From the NCBI GenBank assembly GCA_934373455.1, contig CAKRON010000039.1, positions 1-21,444 of the forward strand: DNA of 21,444 bases, written 5' to 3'. Shown one piece after another: positions 1 to 6,515 of the stretch. How positions within the stretch are numbered: position 1 is the stretch's first letter; the number at the start of each line of letters is the position of its first letter. Made by a program: the position numbers and the translations under genes. This DNA is from an uncultured Marvinbryantia sp. (GTDB lineage Bacteria > Bacillota > Clostridia > Lachnospirales > Lachnospiraceae). The notes beneath the pieces were generated by a model. That model saw only the letters and a program-made list of their open reading frames with translations, was not told where the DNA came from and ran no database searches.

Positions 1-271
1 TTTCTTTGATCAGTGCTGCCGGACCGTTTTCATCAAGGTATGTTTTTTCAGGAACAACACCTTTCATACAGTCTGTATCTACACTTGGAACCATCATTAC
101 AAATGTTTCTTCTTTTGCATCAGCTACCAGTGCGTAGAAACGCTCATATGGTGTGATATGAATTCCTGTAAGGTAGTTTACTGACATCGGATCACCGATT
201 ACCGCTTTGTCAAAACCGTTTTCTCTTAAAAGTTTACATGCTTTTAATTGTCTCTCTCTAATTAAATCCAT
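1..271 (-). CDS. M24 family (creatinase/Xaa-Pro peptidase-like) protein, N-terminal part only
   Basis: This is the first 90 codons of a protein whose C-terminal part lies beyond the left edge. The start MDLIRERQLKACKLLRENG, followed by DKAVIGDPMSVNYLTGI, is the typical creatinase N-terminal domain that precedes the metal-dependent pita-bread peptidase domain in Xaa-Pro dipeptidases, creatinases and relatives. The ATG at 269-271 has a clear AAGGAG ribosome binding site at 280-285. The catalytic domain is not visible, so peptidase and C-N hydrolase activities cannot be told apart. The gene faces the same way as the XRE-cupin regulator, and the MttB-like methyltransferase lies beyond that. Creatinase-fold proteins near MttB homologues suggest a role in methylated amine or betaine breakdown; this is inference. 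The family call is fairly sure; the substrate is unknown. Confidence 0.75.
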   Translation of the reverse strand, partial: MDLIRERQLKACKLLRENGFDKAVIGDPMSVNYLTGIHITPYERFYALVADAKEETFVMMVPSVDTDCMKGVVPEKTYLDENGPAALIKE

Positions 272-326
272 CACTTTTTCTCCTTGTGAAATTTTATTAT
301 TTTTTTCACGTTTATGACTTAGTGAA

Positions 327-355
327 ATAATAACATAGTTTTTGTATAAAGTCAA
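327..355 (-). promoter_or_regulatory. Promoter of the M24 gene
   Basis: On the minus strand TTGACT (350-355) and TATTAT (327-332) are separated by 17 bp, about 55 bp before the M24 start codon. The upstream regulator gene is closed by a terminator at 412-458, so this promoter probably drives the M24 gene on its own. Confidence 0.7.
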
Positions 356-411
356 CTATAATTATCTCTCTTTATTCCATTTTCTATACAATTTGATATC
401 CGTTATAGCAA

Positions 412-458
412 AAAGAAATCGGGTTTCTTATTTATAATACCGAAAACCCGATTTCTTT
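412..458 (-). terminator. Intrinsic terminator after the XRE-cupin gene
   Basis: A perfect 15-bp inverted repeat (AAAGAAATCGGGTTT at 412-426 and its complement at 444-458) with a 17-nt loop lies 26 bp after the regulator stop codon. It is followed on the minus strand by a short T-rich run. It separates the regulator from the M24 gene. Confidence 0.8.
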
Positions 459-484
459 CATTTTATACTTATGATAATTAGCTT

Positions 485-1057
485 CTATTTTTCACATTCA
501 TCAGCATCATCGCTAATTTCTATTCTGGTCCAATGAGATCTTGACATTTCCGTCGTGCTTTTGTTGTAGAAACTATGCTTTGTATTTGCTTTTATATAAA
601 TAGCGTCCCCTTCATTTAGATCAATCTCTTCATTCTCCATCATAACTGTAAGCTGGCCGTCAATTACAATTCCCACTTCATCAAACTCATGTGTCCAACG
701 TTCTTCCTTTGTATGAGATGCCGGTTCCAGTTCTACCACCAGAAAAGATACTTTATCGATTCCAAAATCGACAATATCAATTTTCATATCCTCCATATTG
801 TCAATATACGATTCTCTGTCTTCTTTTTTAATAATGACACGATCCTGAGCATTTCGTTCAATCAGATCCCCCAGAGAAGTGTCCAGTACTTCACAAATCT
901 TTTGAAGATTTGTCAAAGTAGGGCTTGTAACATTTCTTTCTATATTACTTAAATATCCCACAGATAAGTTCGTCTCATTTGCCAGCTGTTGTAAAGTTCT
1001 CTTATTTAACTTTCTTATACGACGGATGCTTGTCCCTATTGTATCTAAATTTCCCAT
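485..1057 (-). CDS. XRE-family transcriptional regulator with C-terminal cupin domain
   Basis: This 190-residue protein has an N-terminal XRE helix-turn-helix (about residues 8-65, including TLQQLANETNLSVGYLSNIE) and a C-terminal cupin_2 sensor domain (about residues 110-180, including GDAIYIKANTKHSFYN). This architecture is typical of one-component regulators that bind a small molecule, often an amine or amino acid derivative, in the cupin barrel. The ATG has a GAGGT ribosome binding site just upstream. The gene is divergent from the MttB-like methyltransferase across a 241-bp AT-rich region and sits next to the M24 gene, so it probably controls both and perhaps itself. The ligand cannot be read from the sequence. 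The gene ends at its own hairpin terminator. Confidence 0.9.
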   Translation of the reverse strand: MGNLDTIGTSIRRIRKLNKRTLQQLANETNLSVGYLSNIERNVTSPTLTNLQKICEVLDTSLGDLIERNAQDRVIIKKEDRESYIDNMEDMKIDIVDFGIDKVSFLVVELEPASHTKEERWTHEFDEVGIVIDGQLTVMMENEEIDLNEGDAIYIKANTKHSFYNKSTTEMSRSHWTRIEISDDADECEK

Positions 1058-1089
1058 AATGACCTCATCTTTCTTAATTTAATGCTTTT

Positions 1090-1118
1090 ATTATACACCA
1101 TTACTTATTATATGGAAA
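1090..1118 (-). promoter_or_regulatory. Probable promoter of the XRE-cupin gene
   Basis: A perfect TATAAT (1090-1095 on the minus strand) lies 32 bp before the start codon. A weak -35 box, TTTCCA (1113-1118), is 17 bp upstream of it. The poor -35 box would suit a regulated or weakly expressed regulator gene. Confidence 0.5.
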
Positions 1119-1149
1119 TAAAATATTACACTTTATTTTTACTATATAT

Positions 1150-1204
1150 ATGAAAATATTTCAATTGTTTTTTTATTAAAATGAAAATAAAATATTTTTT
1201 TCAT
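1150..1204. promoter_or_regulatory. Candidate operator: TGAAAA-type palindromes between divergent genes
   Basis: Two AT-rich near-palindromes built from TGAAA/TTTCA half-sites lie just upstream of the mttB-like -35 box: 1150-1162 (TGAAAATATTTCA) and a 24-bp one at 1181-1204 with ATGAAAA and TTTTTCAT ends. A further TTTTTCAT lies inside the promoter spacer (1217-1224). Their position between regulator and target suits binding by the XRE-cupin protein. AT-rich DNA makes such symmetry common by chance, so this is tentative. Confidence 0.35.
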
Positions 1205-1211
1205 AAAACGC

Positions 1212-1240
1212 TTGACTTTTTCATAATGCACTTGTACAAT
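1212..1240 (+). promoter_or_regulatory. Promoter of the MttB-like gene
   Basis: TTGACT (1212-1217) and TACAAT (1235-1240) are spaced by 17 bp, 58 bp before the start codon, on the strand of the methyltransferase gene. AT-rich palindromic DNA lies directly upstream and could hold an operator or UP element. Confidence 0.75.
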
Positions 1241-1298
1241 ATAAACAACACATCACGTTTATGATTTTTTTAAAACTATATACTTTGGAGGTTTTGAT

Positions 1299-2729
1299 AT
1301 GTATAGACCAGAACTTACTTATGCAAATCAGGAACAGGTGAAATACCTTCACCAGTACAGTGTTGACATTCTTGCCAAAATCGGTATGAAAGTTGACGAT
1401 CCTGAAATCAGAAAAGCTTTATGCGAACACGGTTGTACAGAAAAAGGCGACCGCATCTTATTCAGTGAATCATTAATCGATGAAACAATAAAAAACTTAA
1501 AACAGCAGGTTACATTTACCTGCCATGCTTCTGGTAAGAAAACAGTTGCAGAACTTTACAAAACAATTACACACAGTACAGGTGGAGCACCTTGGATCCT
1601 GGATCCTATCGCAAAAACAAAACGTAATGGTTTATTAACAGACCTGGTTGACACAATTCGTGTTATGAACCAGCTGCCAGAACTGGACATCCCATGTGCA
1701 TTACTTTACCCATCAGATGTTCCTTCTGCCATTACACAGCTTCAGCAGACAGCTACTCTGTTCCAGTACTCCAGAAAACCTATCTATGGTCCTGGTGTTT
1801 CTATGGCAAGTAACGCAAAATACATTGCTGAATTATTCAAACTTTACGGAAACGGTGAATGCGATGCTGAAAACCCAGTTGGTATGGTTGGTATCTCACC
1901 TGAATCCCCACTGTACCTGCCAAAAGAAATTACAGATACCATGAAATATATCATTGGTGCAGGAATCCCTACCAGCGTTCTTTCCGCTCCAATGGGTGGT
2001 TTAACTTCTCCATTGTCAGTTGCAGGAACTGTTGCTCAGTCACATGCTGAAATCCTTGGTTTCGCTTGTGTTTCTTACTTAATCAACCCACGTTGTGTAC
2101 TGTTCTATGGTTCCAGAACATTCTTCGCTAACATGAGAAATGTTCAGAGTATCCTCGGACTTCCAGAGACAGGTATCTCCAGTACTCTTTGTACACAGCT
2201 TGCTAACCACATCGGATTCATGACTGATGTTTACGGTATGACAACTACTTCTTGTACTATGGACGAACAGGCAGCTTACGAAAAAATGCAGAACGGTCTT
2301 CTTCCAAGCATGCAGAGCGCTACTATTATTACCGGATTTGGTTGTCTTGCAAGTAATATGGCTTGCTCACTTGGACAGCTCGTACTTGACAACGAAATGA
2401 TGGCTATCATTCGTAAGTCACAGCGTGCTATGGAATATACAGAAGAAGAACTCGGACTTGAAGCTCTTGAATCTGTTATTAACGAAGGTGAAACATTCTT
2501 CGTACAGGAACACACAGTTGACCACTTATATGATGAAGTATTCCAGCCAGATATCGGATTCGACAGTGTTTGGGCTGATTGGGTTAAACGTGGTGAAGTT
2601 CCTATCGACATTCGTGCTGAAGAACGTGCACGTGAATTAATCGAAAAAGATGGTGACTTCGAAGCATCTCCTGAATTAGTTGCAGAAGCTAACAAGATCA
2701 TCAAAGCAGCAGAAAAAGAACTTATCTAA
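1299..2729 (+). CDS. MttB-superfamily (trimethylamine methyltransferase-like) corrinoid methyltransferase, non-pyrrolysine
   Basis: This 476-residue protein is recognisable as an MttB-family (PF06253) methyltransferase by its overall sequence, for example THSTGGAPWILDP near residue 95 and GISPESPLYLPKEI near residue 200. Family members move a methyl group from a quaternary or tertiary amine to a cognate corrinoid protein. The true trimethylamine enzymes carry pyrrolysine at an in-frame UAG; here the frame is open with no internal stop. It therefore belongs to the pyrrolysine-free group, which includes the glycine betaine, proline betaine and carnitine demethylases. The substrate cannot be assigned. 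A strong GGAGG (1287-1291) precedes the ATG. Codon use is strongly biased (TTC, AAC, GGT, CCA), unlike its neighbours, which suggests high expression. No corrinoid protein or methyl-corrinoid:THF transferase gene is present in the window. Confidence 0.9.
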   Translation: MYRPELTYANQEQVKYLHQYSVDILAKIGMKVDDPEIRKALCEHGCTEKGDRILFSESLIDETIKNLKQQVTFTCHASGKKTVAELYKTITHSTGGAPWILDPIAKTKRNGLLTDLVDTIRVMNQLPELDIPCALLYPSDVPSAITQLQQTATLFQYSRKPIYGPGVSMASNAKYIAELFKLYGNGECDAENPVGMVGISPESPLYLPKEITDTMKYIIGAGIPTSVLSAPMGGLTSPLSVAGTVAQSHAEILGFACVSYLINPRCVLFYGSRTFFANMRNVQSILGLPETGISSTLCTQLANHIGFMTDVYGMTTTSCTMDEQAAYEKMQNGLLPSMQSATIITGFGCLASNMACSLGQLVLDNEMMAIIRKSQRAMEYTEEELGLEALESVINEGETFFVQEHTVDHLYDEVFQPDIGFDSVWADWVKRGEVPIDIRAEERARELIEKDGDFEASPELVAEANKIIKAAEKELI

Positions 2730-2781
2730 TATAAGTTAACCTTTATAACCTTTCCTTATCTATATACTATGCCATTATCAA

Positions 2782-2813
2782 GAAAGAGAGGCGATATCTA
2801 TCGCCCCTCTTTC
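2782..2813 (+). terminator. Hairpin after the MttB-like gene, probable terminator
   Basis: An inverted repeat with about 14 paired bases and one mismatch (GAAAGAGAGGCGATA pairing with TATCGCCCCTCTTTC) lies about 50 bp after the stop codon. There is no clean T-run directly after it, so its role as a terminator is likely but not certain. Confidence 0.5.
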
Positions 2814-2873
2814 GCCATATAAAGCTTCTGCAAAACAGTTCTATAAAAATGAAAAACTTTTTCATTTTATATA

Positions 2874-2902
2874 TTGACAATATTTGCATTACATTGTATA
2901 AT
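2874..2902 (+). promoter_or_regulatory. Promoter of the first tRNA-Arg
   Basis: Consensus TTGACA (2874-2879) and TATAAT (2897-2902) are spaced by exactly 17 bp. An AT-rich palindrome (2846-2868, arms AAAATGAAAAA) ends 5 bp before the -35 box and could act as an UP element or be the end of the mttB-like transcript. The promoter is 24 bp before the tRNA. Confidence 0.85.
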
Positions 2903-2908
2903 ATTCAT

Positions 2909-2922
2909 TGTTCGTCAGAACA
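2909..2922 (+). promoter_or_regulatory. Palindrome in the tRNA-Arg leader (copy 1)
   Basis: The sequence TGTTC-GTCA-GAACA lies 6 bp after the -10 box and 4 nt before the first tRNA base. It overlaps the expected transcription start, so it could be an operator in DNA or a 5' hairpin in the pre-tRNA. The second tRNA-Arg copy has the same arms at exactly the same two spacings, although other flanking bases differ. Confidence 0.6.
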
Positions 2923-2926
2923 GTGT

Positions 2927-3000
2927 GTGCGTTTAGCTCAGCTGGATAGAGCGTTTGGCTACGGACCAAAAGGTCGGGAGTTCGAATCTTCTAACGCACG
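2927..3000 (+). tRNA. tRNA-Arg (anticodon ACG), copy 1
   Basis: The 74-nt sequence folds as a standard cloverleaf. The acceptor GTGCGTT pairs with AACGCAC, the D-stem is GCTC/GAGC, the anticodon stem is TTTGG/CCAAA with loop CTACGGA, and a T-arm carries TTCGAAT. The anticodon ACG (2961-2963) would read CGN codons after A34-to-inosine editing. The 3' CCA is not encoded. It is identical over its full length to the inverted copy at 4463-4536. Confidence 0.97.
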
Positions 3001-3009
3001 TATTTAAAA

Positions 3010-3042
3010 AAGAAACATGGCATTTACCATGTTTCTTTTTTT
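3010..3042. terminator. Bidirectional terminator shared by tRNA-Arg and the MATE gene
   Basis: A perfect 11-bp stem (AAGAAACATGG at 3010-3020, CCATGTTTCTT at 3027-3037) has T-runs on both sides. It stops the tRNA transcript on the plus strand and the MATE transcript on the minus strand. The MATE stop codon (3024-3026) lies inside the 6-nt loop, so the last MATE codons form one arm. Confidence 0.88.
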
Positions 3043-4391
3043 AGTATTCCATTAAATTTTTTCAAGAAAGTTATTGTAGTAACCAGTGCTGCAATCACAT
3101 CACTCACAGGTTCTGCAAGAAATACTGCAAATACTTTATTATCCATAAAATTCGGAAGGATAAAAATAAGTGGTATCAAAAGAACAAGTTTTCTCAAACA
3201 TGCAAGAAACAAGCTGACTTTTGCCTGTCCAAGTGCCATAAAACTCTGCTGGCAGCATACCTGAAACCCTATTGAAAAAATACCCGCCATATATATTCTA
3301 AGCGCCCAGGACGTGTACTGTACCAATTCTTTATTACTCGAAAAGATTCCCGCAAATATTTGCGGACAAATCATCATGATACCCCAAAACAATATGGTAA
3401 AAGATACCGTTACTTTAAACTGTGTAAAAAAGGCCTCCTTTACTCGATTCGGATTATGCGCTCCATAATTATAACTAATGATCGGCTGTCCTCCCTGGCA
3501 AATTCCCTGAAGCGGCAGAGTCACCAGCTGACTGACACTGGTAATAATCGTCATCGCACCAACCGCAATATCACCTCCATACCTGGAAAGACTGGATGTA
3601 AAACTAACTGCCAGAATACTTTCTGTAGACAGCATAACAAAACTGGATATTCCAAGAGCAAGGCAAGGCATAAGCACACTGCTCTCCAACTTCAAATTTT
3701 CTTTTTTCAAACAAAGGATCGTTTCTTTTCCGGATAAAAATTTCAATATCCAGACTGCGCCAACCGCCTGACTCAAAACCGTAGCAAGCGCTGCGCCTTT
3801 TACTCCCATCCCAAGCACAAATATAAAAATCGGATCCAGGATGATATTCAGCACAGCTCCTATTATCGTCGTCATCATACTAATCTTTGCGAATCCCTGT
3901 GTCGTAATAAAAGGATTCATTCCCATTACCACCAACACAAAAATACTCCCAAGAATATAGATTCTTGCATAAGAAACGGCATATGGAAGTGTCATATCAC
4001 TGGCTCCAAACATACGCAATAGCTGAGGCGCAAAGAAATAAAACAATACCGTCAACAGCACCGCCAGTCTCAGAAGCAGTGAAAAACAGTTTCCCATGAT
4101 TTTTTCCGCTTCTTCTTTTTGCTGTCTCCCCATAAAAATTGCCGCCCGCGGAGCACCGCCCGATCCAGCCAGTACTGCGAATGCATTGATCAGCATCAAA
4201 ATTGGCGCGAATAAACCAACACCAGTCAAAGCTGCTGCCCCTATATCCGGTATATGGCCTATATAAATACGATCCACAATATTATACAAAAGATTGATTA
4301 TCTGAGCAACTACCGTCGGAATTGCCAGCCTTGCCAGGAGACGGGGAATCTTTTCCGTTCCCATAGCCTGTGTGTTTGTTCCATTTTTCAT
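3024..4391 (-). CDS. MATE family efflux transporter
   Basis: This 455-residue integral membrane protein has about 12 hydrophobic segments arranged as two related MatE halves. It begins with the typical GTEKIPRLLARLAIPTVVAQ and has IYIGHIPDIGAAALTGVGLF in the first half. MATE proteins export drugs, toxins or metabolites using Na+ or H+ gradients; no specific substrate can be predicted. I chose the ATG at 4389-4391 because AAAGGAAAG lies just upstream and the length then fits the family. The reading frame stays open upstream, but the extra residues are only a translation of the tRNA-Arg gene. No separate promoter is visible between the tRNA terminator (4412-4454) and the start, so expression may depend on read-through from the tRNA promoter. 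The 3' end is built into the shared terminator. Confidence 0.93.
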   Translation of the reverse strand: MKNGTNTQAMGTEKIPRLLARLAIPTVVAQIINLLYNIVDRIYIGHIPDIGAAALTGVGLFAPILMLINAFAVLAGSGGAPRAAIFMGRQQKEEAEKIMGNCFSLLLRLAVLLTVLFYFFAPQLLRMFGASDMTLPYAVSYARIYILGSIFVLVVMGMNPFITTQGFAKISMMTTIIGAVLNIILDPIFIFVLGMGVKGAALATVLSQAVGAVWILKFLSGKETILCLKKENLKLESSVLMPCLALGISSFVMLSTESILAVSFTSSLSRYGGDIAVGAMTIITSVSQLVTLPLQGICQGGQPIISYNYGAHNPNRVKEAFFTQFKVTVSFTILFWGIMMICPQIFAGIFSSNKELVQYTSWALRIYMAGIFSIGFQVCCQQSFMALGQAKVSLFLACLRKLVLLIPLIFILPNFMDNKVFAVFLAEPVSDVIAALVTTITFLKKFNGILKKETW

Positions 4392-4411
4392 TTTTCTTTC
4401 CTTTCCATTAC

Positions 4412-4454
4412 AAAAAAATCCGAACTGTCTTGATAATTCAAAACAATCCGGATT
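4412..4454 (-). terminator. Terminator or attenuator between tRNA-Arg copy 2 and the MATE gene
   Basis: On the minus strand AATCCG (4449-4454) and CGGATT (4417-4422) form a 6-bp stem, followed by seven T residues. It lies 8 nt after the tRNA and about 20 nt before the MATE start codon. It could end the tRNA transcript while letting some read-through reach the transporter gene. Confidence 0.6.
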
Positions 4455-4462
4455 CCTAATCA

Positions 4463-4536
4463 CGTGCGTTAGAAGATTCGAACTCCCGACCTTTTGGTCC
4501 GTAGCCAAACGCTCTATCCAGCTGAGCTAAACGCAC
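4463..4536 (-). tRNA. tRNA-Arg (anticodon ACG), copy 2
   Basis: This is the exact reverse complement of the tRNA-Arg at 2927-3000 over all 74 nt, with the same ACG anticodon and no encoded CCA. It has its own consensus promoter and leader palindrome. Together the two copies form perfect 74-bp inverted repeats around the MATE gene. Confidence 0.97.
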
Positions 4537-4540
4537 ATCT

Positions 4541-4554
4541 TGTTCTCTCGAACA
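4541..4554 (-). promoter_or_regulatory. Palindrome in the tRNA-Arg leader (copy 2)
   Basis: On the minus strand TGTTC-GAGA-GAACA lies 6 bp after the -10 box and 4 nt before the tRNA, exactly as in copy 1. The loop bases and other flanking bases have diverged while the arms are unchanged. Confidence 0.6.
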
Positions 4555-4560
4555 GATTTA

Positions 4561-4589
4561 ATTATATGACAAAGCAGCAGAAATGTCAA
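4561..4589 (-). promoter_or_regulatory. Promoter of the second tRNA-Arg
   Basis: On the minus strand consensus TTGACA (4584-4589) and TATAAT (4561-4566) are spaced by 17 bp. An AT-only palindrome (4603-4616, AAAATAATTATTTT) lies 13 bp upstream of the -35 box. Confidence 0.85.
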
Positions 4590-4650
4590 CTACTTTTTTC
4601 ATAAAATAATTATTTTTTCAATTCGCCTTTTTCTTATTATGAATGCTGCT

Positions 4651-5328
4651 TTACACGGCTTTTTTCTTCCGACACAGCTTAAGACAGACAATAGCGAAAA
4701 CAACCGCCACCGCTACAGTCATTCCTATTACCCAAACATTCCCGTTTCCCAGAAGCAATGTCAGACCTTCTTTTAAAGTCACGATACCAAATATTGAAAA
4801 AATACAGAACGCAATCGTATTTAATACACCTTCCGGCATTTTATTTTTCAAAAGATATCCTACCATCATACCAATAATATCTGCCGCAAAAAGTCCGACC
4901 GAACAGGCAATCCACACCAGCAAAGCCGCTTCCAGCCCTTCATTTGCTCCAAAAGTAATGGCGGTCAACTGTGTCTTATCTCCCAATTCTGCCACAAAAA
5001 AGGTAGAGAACACTGATAACGCTGCAATCTTTCCTTTCCCTCCTTCTTTTATTTCTTCCTCTTCTTCATCATCACCTTTTAATGTTGTTGCAGCAAAGAA
5101 CAAGAATGCTCCTGCTGCAATCAGCCGAATCAACCAGGTTGGTATCACTTCGCTGACTAATCCACCTGCCAGAACCGCCAGTCCATTCAATACCAATATG
5201 GCTGCTCCGGTGCCCAAAATAATATCTTTCAGTTTATACTTAGATGTCATAGCTACCAGCATCAACTGCGTTTTATCGCCCATTTCAGCAATAAACTCTG
5301 TTAAAAGTACTTTCCAAAATAATAACAC
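4651..5328 (-). CDS. GDT1/TMEM165 (UPF0016) family cation exporter, probable Mn2+ exporter
   Basis: This 225-residue membrane protein carries the two hallmark E-x-G-D-K-T motifs of the UPF0016 family: EMGDKT at residues 15-20 and ELGDKT at 114-119. Each begins one half of an internally repeated six-helix fold, and an acidic, charged linker (about residues 86-100) lies between the halves. Bacterial members export Mn2+, and some eukaryotic members move Ca2+ or Mn2+. The start is a GTG (5326-5328) preceded by GGGAG, 18 bp after the stop of the CaCA exchanger, so the two genes form one operon. The operon begins with a manganese riboswitch, which supports a role in Mn2+ detoxification. No terminator is visible before the downstream tRNA promoter. 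Confidence 0.9.
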   Translation of the reverse strand: MLLFWKVLLTEFIAEMGDKTQLMLVAMTSKYKLKDIILGTGAAILVLNGLAVLAGGLVSEVIPTWLIRLIAAGAFLFFAATTLKGDDEEEEEIKEGGKGKIAALSVFSTFFVAELGDKTQLTAITFGANEGLEAALLVWIACSVGLFAADIIGMMVGYLLKNKMPEGVLNTIAFCIFSIFGIVTLKEGLTLLLGNGNVWVIGMTVAVAVVFAIVCLKLCRKKKAV

Positions 5329-5346
5329 CTTATATCTCCCCCGATT

Positions 5347-6342
5347 TTATCTCAAAATAATGTAAACTGCATATATCAGATAGAGCCCAACCATAACCAG
5401 ACTTTCTTTTCTTGTAATCTTCTTTTTCGTTGCGGCAAAAAGCCATACAAGTAAAGAAAATCCAATCAGAATCATAATATCAATCAGGTTTTCTGTCAAA
5501 AGACTGATTGGTTTAATCGCCGATGCAATACCAAGAACCATCAGAATATTGAAAATATTGGATCCTACTGCATTCCCGACAGCCATATCCACTTCATTTT
5601 TCCCTGCCGCAACAACCGATGTCACAAGTTCCGGAAGAGATGTACCAATCGATACTATGGTCAAGCCTACCAACGTTTGGCTCATTCCCAGTTTGACTGC
5701 AATACGGCTGGCAGTATCTACCGTAAGATCTCCGCCAATTGCAATCGCTATGGCACCGCCCACAATAAATAAAATGCTCTTCGGATATGTCATCACTTTC
5801 AGGTCTTCTTCCCCTTCTACAACTACTGTTTTTCCCTCTTCCCGGGCTTTCAGTGCACTGCGTATCATCATGACAATATACACAGCAAATAACACCAGAA
5901 AAATAACTCCATCCAAATGGCCAAGAATATAATGTGCTTTATCCCCCACTGCCAAAATTCCAAGTCCCGACAATAATACAGCGCAGATCACTGACAGCGG
6001 GATATCTCTCACAATGGTATCTCTTTGTACCGCAATCGGTGTCAAAATCGAACAGACACCAATTACAAACATTAAATTAAAGATATTAGAACCTACTACG
6101 TTGCTGACTGCCAGTGCATTATTGCCTGCCAATGATGCCGTTACACTGACAGCTGTCTCCGGCAGTGATGTACCCATTGCCACAATCGTCAAACCGATAA
6201 TAATAGACGGAACTCGCAGCCGCTTTGCAATACTCGAACTTCCCTCTACAAAATAATCTGCACCTTTGATCAGTAACACAAATCCAACCACCAGTAATGC
6301 TACCACATAAGGCATTGATGCCCCCTGTATAAACTTTTCCAT
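5347..6342 (-). CDS. CaCA family (K+-dependent) Na+/Ca2+-exchanger-like cation antiporter
   Basis: This 331-residue membrane protein has the two alpha-repeats of the calcium/cation antiporter family: GTSLPE at residues 57-62 with SNVVGSNIFN at 80-89, and a second GTSLPE with GNAVGSNIFN in the C-terminal half. It resembles YrbG-type exchangers, which swap Na+ for a divalent cation. I chose the ATG at 6340-6342 because AAGGAGG lies just before it. A longer frame to 6420 would run into the riboswitch and is not credible. The riboswitch upstream and the GDT1-type Mn2+ exporter downstream imply that this exchanger exports Mn2+ or protects against Mn2+ excess; that substrate is inferred from context. 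Confidence 0.92.
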   Translation of the reverse strand: MEKFIQGASMPYVVALLVVGFVLLIKGADYFVEGSSSIAKRLRVPSIIIGLTIVAMGTSLPETAVSVTASLAGNNALAVSNVVGSNIFNLMFVIGVCSILTPIAVQRDTIVRDIPLSVICAVLLSGLGILAVGDKAHYILGHLDGVIFLVLFAVYIVMMIRSALKAREEGKTVVVEGEEDLKVMTYPKSILFIVGGAIAIAIGGDLTVDTASRIAVKLGMSQTLVGLTIVSIGTSLPELVTSVVAAGKNEVDMAVGNAVGSNIFNILMVLGIASAIKPISLLTENLIDIMILIGFSLLVWLFAATKKKITRKESLVMVGLYLIYAVYIILR

Positions 6343-6372
6343 GTCTTCCTCCTTTACATCGCAAAAAGTAAT

Positions 6373-6416
6373 AAAAGACCCACGTATGCTATATATCTCA
6401 AAAGCATACATGAGTC
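6373..6416 (-). terminator. Riboswitch expression-platform terminator
   Basis: On the minus strand a 14-bp stem (6403-6416 pairing with 6377-6390, with two G-U pairs) is followed by TTTTATT. Its first arm contains CTCATG (6409-6414), which is also the 3' strand of aptamer helix P1. The two folds therefore exclude each other, and metal binding should prevent termination. Confidence 0.85.
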
Positions 6417-6493
6417 TCATTCTTTAAGATTTGCCAGGTCATACGACCGGGTCTGTTGACAAATCACGTGTTCACGCGAACTACTCCCTCACG
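6409..6493 (-). promoter_or_regulatory. yybP-ykoY manganese riboswitch aptamer
   Basis: The minus strand reads CGTGAG-GGAGTAG at the 5' side and AATGAGA-CTCATG at the 3' side. These are the conserved GGGAGUAG and AAUGAGAC blocks of the yybP-ykoY class, with GTCAACAGACC and ACCTGGC-type segments between them. CGTGAG (6488-6493) and CTCATG (6409-6414) form P1. This class senses Mn2+ and switches on exporter genes. It sits 27 nt after a consensus promoter and about 70 nt before the CaCA exchanger. Confidence 0.92.
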
Positions 6494-6515
6494 GAATCAT
6501 TTTACATTTCTGAAA

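Noticed and set aside
1299..2729. Pyrrolysine-containing trimethylamine methyltransferase
   Set aside because: There is no in-frame TAG within the gene, so it belongs to the pyrrolysine-free MttB group.
4392..4508. N-terminal extension of the MATE reading frame
   Set aside because: The extra 39 residues are mostly a translation of the tRNA-Arg gene and its terminator. A good ribosome binding site precedes the ATG at 4389-4391, and the shorter length fits the family.
4643..5365. 240-codon plus-strand open frame
   Set aside because: It is antisense to the GDT1-family gene, whose conserved motifs are clear. Its composition is that of a shadow frame.
6343..6420. N-terminal extension of the CaCA exchanger frame
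   Set aside because: It runs through the riboswitch terminator and aptamer. AAGGAGG immediately precedes the ATG at 6340-6342.
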